A DNA stretch of 64,000 nucleotides, from assembly GCF_950023065.1 (NCBI RefSeq), contig NC_088678.1, forward strand, positions 83,919,590 through 83,983,589, read 5' to 3'. Both the position numbers and the translations under genes were made by a program. Shown piece after piece: positions 61,627 to 64,000 of this stretch. The notes under the pieces are model-generated. The model saw only the letters and a list, made by a program, of their open reading frames with translations, did no database searches and had not been told where the DNA came from. The DNA is from Planococcus citri. Taxonomy: Eukaryota; Arthropoda; Insecta; Hemiptera; Pseudococcidae. Numbering within the stretch: the stretch's first letter is position 1; each line of letters starts with the position of its first letter.

Positions 61627-61776
61627 TTAAAATTTGATGGAATTTACTCGGGTGGTTATAATGCCGCCTTTATAGGTGCCTCTCTTTTTTTTCGTTTTTT
61701 CGTGTCGGAATGATTTGCCCTTGGTGTTGATTAAAATTTTCGCAGCTTTGTCTCCCCAGCTACCGAAAGAGCCTCT
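61627..61776 (-). other. Nopp140 terminal exon, SRP40 type
   Basis: The acceptor TTTGCAG precedes RGSFGSWGDKAA, and the frame ends NSIKF-stop. This is the form conserved from yeast SRP40 to vertebrate NOLC1. It lies downstream of the RGG exon, so making it requires skipping the RGG exon. Confidence 0.88.
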
Positions 61777-64000
61777 CTGCAAATCAAACGTACACAAATG
61801 AATACGTTATCGGGCTATCGAGTTTTAAATGGCAAAACAACGGAGTACATAGTTAATAGGTACGAGTACAAGGTACACTAAAGAAGCATCGACGAGCGAC
61901 GACGCTGCCAACTGCAACTGACTGAGTAGTCGCAATCGCTTCGGTATCTGGTATCAATCGCCGAATACTTACGTTTAAAATGTCATTTTAATCGTCGAAC
62001 TTGATTTTTTTATTCTGCGGGTTGTCACCGCCGCCCGATCCGAAAGAATTGTTGAAACCTCCGCTAGATCTGTTGAAACCGCCGCCGCCACCGCTAGATC
62101 GGTTATAACCACCGCCGCCGCCACGATCACCACCCCCTCTTCCTCTAAAGTTGCCACCGCGACTTCCTCGGAAACCTCCTCCGCGGTCGTTACCTCTATT
62201 GAAGTTACCTCCTCCGCCACGACTATTAAAACCACCGCCACCTCTACCTCTTCCACCGCCCCTTCGATTAAATCCTCCGCTCTCGCTATCGTCTTTGAAA
62301 TCGCCGTTGGCGCCTTTGAAACCGATTTTCTTGCCACCCCAGGCGGGTTTCTCGTTGCCGTTATCTTCGTCACCGCCAAAACTTTTCCTAAATCCGCCTT
62401 TAAAACCACCACCTCTGTTGTCGTCGCCGAAACTTTTTCTAAAATTACCGCCACCACCACCGCGACCGCGAGAATTTCTACGGTCGTTGAAATTTCCGGA
62501 GCCCGATCTACGGTCGGCGGCATTATCGTCGTCGTTATCCTAGTAAAATACATTTTTATAATTACTACCGGCTATGCAACCAGCGCATGAATAATAATAC
62601 GTACAGTAACGTTATTATATTTCAAACCAATGATTCGATCGAATTTTTTACCCCTCTCCCGCCGACGCAACGTTTTCCAACTATTTCTAGTTGATCGGCA
62701 TCCTAAGCCATCTAAAATTCACCAATACCATTACCATTTCTTGAAATTATTTCATTTTTCAAGAAAAAAGACGAGAAAAAGGGAGCAGTCGATTTTTCAA
62801 AAGAAATTCATGCACTGATTCGTATCGTAACACAGCCGGGACATTTCGATAAAAAAAAACTCAGGTTTTTACCTTCGCTACGTAATTTTGATCTCTTAAT
62901 TGCTCGTCTATTTCAACTTCTTCGGCGTTTACTCGTCTAAATGGCTCAGAATGCCTTCTTTTCCAATTTACGTTATTCTGGCGAAATAGAAACACAAAAA
63001 AAAACCACGCTACAAATTTGTTTCATTCTGATTTCAATCAATTCGCCGCCAAATCATTGGTTTTTCATTAAATTACGATCTACTCGATAAACAGCTACAA
63101 TACATTAACGAGCTCTGCTGAGCTACTCACTTCGTTGTTGTTTGAAGTATCGTTACTCTTCACAAAATTCTGATATTTCGGCTGTTTCTTCTGCGGAACG
63201 AAGAGAAAAAAAATTGGGTTAAACTTTCGAGCATATCGTGTCGACAAATATCACGAGCGAAAAACTTACCGTAGGACTAGAAGGACTATCAGCTTCGATT
63301 TTTCGTTTTAACGGGTTGACTGCGTTTTTGTTGGAAATCGGCGCTTCTTCTTCATCATCGTCATCGTCGTCGTCGCTCGATTCTTCCTCAGATTCCTTCT
63401 GATTCTTTGGAACATTCTTCTTCACAATCGCCGCTTTATCTAAGTAGTAAAATCACGTTTAAAATTATAAATTCTCAAAAAATTTTTACAGCCGAATTAC
63501 ATTTGCTTTAAATACAAAGCGTACGTACTGTTTGCGGAAGGAGTTTTTGTTACGTCATTGTCGCTGTCGTCATCATCGTCGTCGTCGTCGTCAGAGCTTT
63601 CTTGTACTGGTGCGACTTTTTTAGGGGCTAGTTTCGGAGTTTGTTTCGAAGCAGGTTCGTCGTCTATAACAAAAATTCAATAATTCAAAGACGCTCGTCG
63701 GTATTCGGTAATCGATCGCACATGGAAAGGACGACGCGACGTAAGATAGATAAAGCGAAAACTCACCCGATTCGTCGCTCTCGCTCGAATCTTGCTTCTT
63801 CTGAGCGGACTTCTTGAATGAAGCCGGTGCTGGTGTTCCTTTAGTAGCGCCTTGAACTGTTTTCCGTTTAGAATTTACCGGAGTAGCGTTCTTATCGTCC
63901 GAACTCTCTTCACTACTGCTGCTACTTTCGTCTTTAGCCGCCGATTTCGACGAAACAGGAGTTTTGACGCCGGTGTTCGCCGCAGCAGCAGGTTTGACGG
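61627..64000 (-). CDS. NOLC1: Nopp140/NOLC1 nucleolar phosphoprotein, 3' part, with alternative C-terminal exons
   Basis: A chaperone of box C/D and H/ACA snoRNPs that shuttles between nucleolus and Cajal bodies. - strand exons in phase: 64000-63767 (runs off the window), 63663-63529, 63439-63270, 63190-63131 and 62977-62873. They encode alternating Lys/Pro/Ala-rich basic stretches and Ser/Asp/Glu-rich acidic blocks (likely CK2 targets), then PFRRVNAEEVEIDEQLRDQN, the conserved start of the SRP40 C-terminal region. The donor at 62873 is in phase 0. Two terminal exons both fit it: 62539-61988, an RGG-rich tail of 183 residues, and 61776-61627, an SRP40 tail of 49 residues (SWGDKA, KGKSFRHEKTKKKRG, VNSIKF). 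The N-terminal LisH-type part is outside the window. Confidence 0.9.
61988..62539 (-). other. Nopp140 terminal exon, RGG type
   Basis: The acceptor TTTTACTAG precedes DNDDDNAADRRSGSG. The exon then has many RGG, FNRGG and RSSGGGGGF repeats and ends NKKIKFDD-stop. It resembles the Gly-Arg-rich tail of Drosophila Nopp140-RGG. A donor-like GTAAGTAT follows soon after the stop. Confidence 0.88.

Noticed and set aside
62151..62543. 130-codon Pro/Leu-rich + strand frame
   Set aside because: It is the antisense shadow of the Nopp140 RGG exon, produced by GGT/GGC codons read on the other strand.

Overview
The window reads as nuclear DNA of an insect. Conserved genes are split by short spliceosomal introns and use standard eukaryotic splice signals. 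There are no bacterial operons, Shine-Dalgarno sites or CRISPR arrays. The gene set (SETD3, RNF141, eIF4E, transformer-2, PDE12, ribokinase, Nopp140 with an alternative RGG tail, and an insect-type DUF4774-like secreted protein), the very AT-rich spacers and the dense foldback transposons suggest a hemipteran. A scale insect or mealybug is my guess; that is inference, not proof.

Layout. 1-4.7 kb is spacer or upstream intron with microsatellites. 4.7-6.9 kb holds a + strand secreted Ala/Pro-rich protein whose first exon I cannot place. 7-37 kb is mostly repeats: degenerate AT-rich arrays; a LINE reverse-transcriptase relic split by a 1.3 kb foldback element with a 9-bp target duplication; an 11.7 kb inverted structure (14.4-26.1 kb) whose arms carry about 20-bp degenerate arrays; two hAT-like miniature elements with 8-bp duplications; and a three-level nest at 34.2-36.1 kb. 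Embedded here on the - strand are exons of an unrecognised gene (26.15-28.2 kb), including a tandem exon pair whose phases force mutually exclusive use.

37.5-64 kb is gene-dense. SETD3 (-, ten exons, 515 aa, with a tRNA-Phe in intron 6) and RNF141 (+) are divergent. RNF141 and eIF4E (-) converge with candidate poly(A) signals about 10 bp apart. tra2 (-, single coding exon) lies just upstream of eIF4E in tandem. PDE12 (-) and RBKS (+) share a 0.5 kb divergent promoter interval. RBKS converges on Nopp140 (-, incomplete at the window edge), whose transcript can end in either an RGG exon or an SRP40-type exon.

The gene models were assembled by hand from splice signals and reading phase. Complete models sum to whole codons with lengths close to those I recall for the families (SETD3 515 aa, RNF141 228 aa, PDE12 613 aa, RBKS 322 aa). 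Functional calls rest on family motifs recognised by eye; no database search was run.
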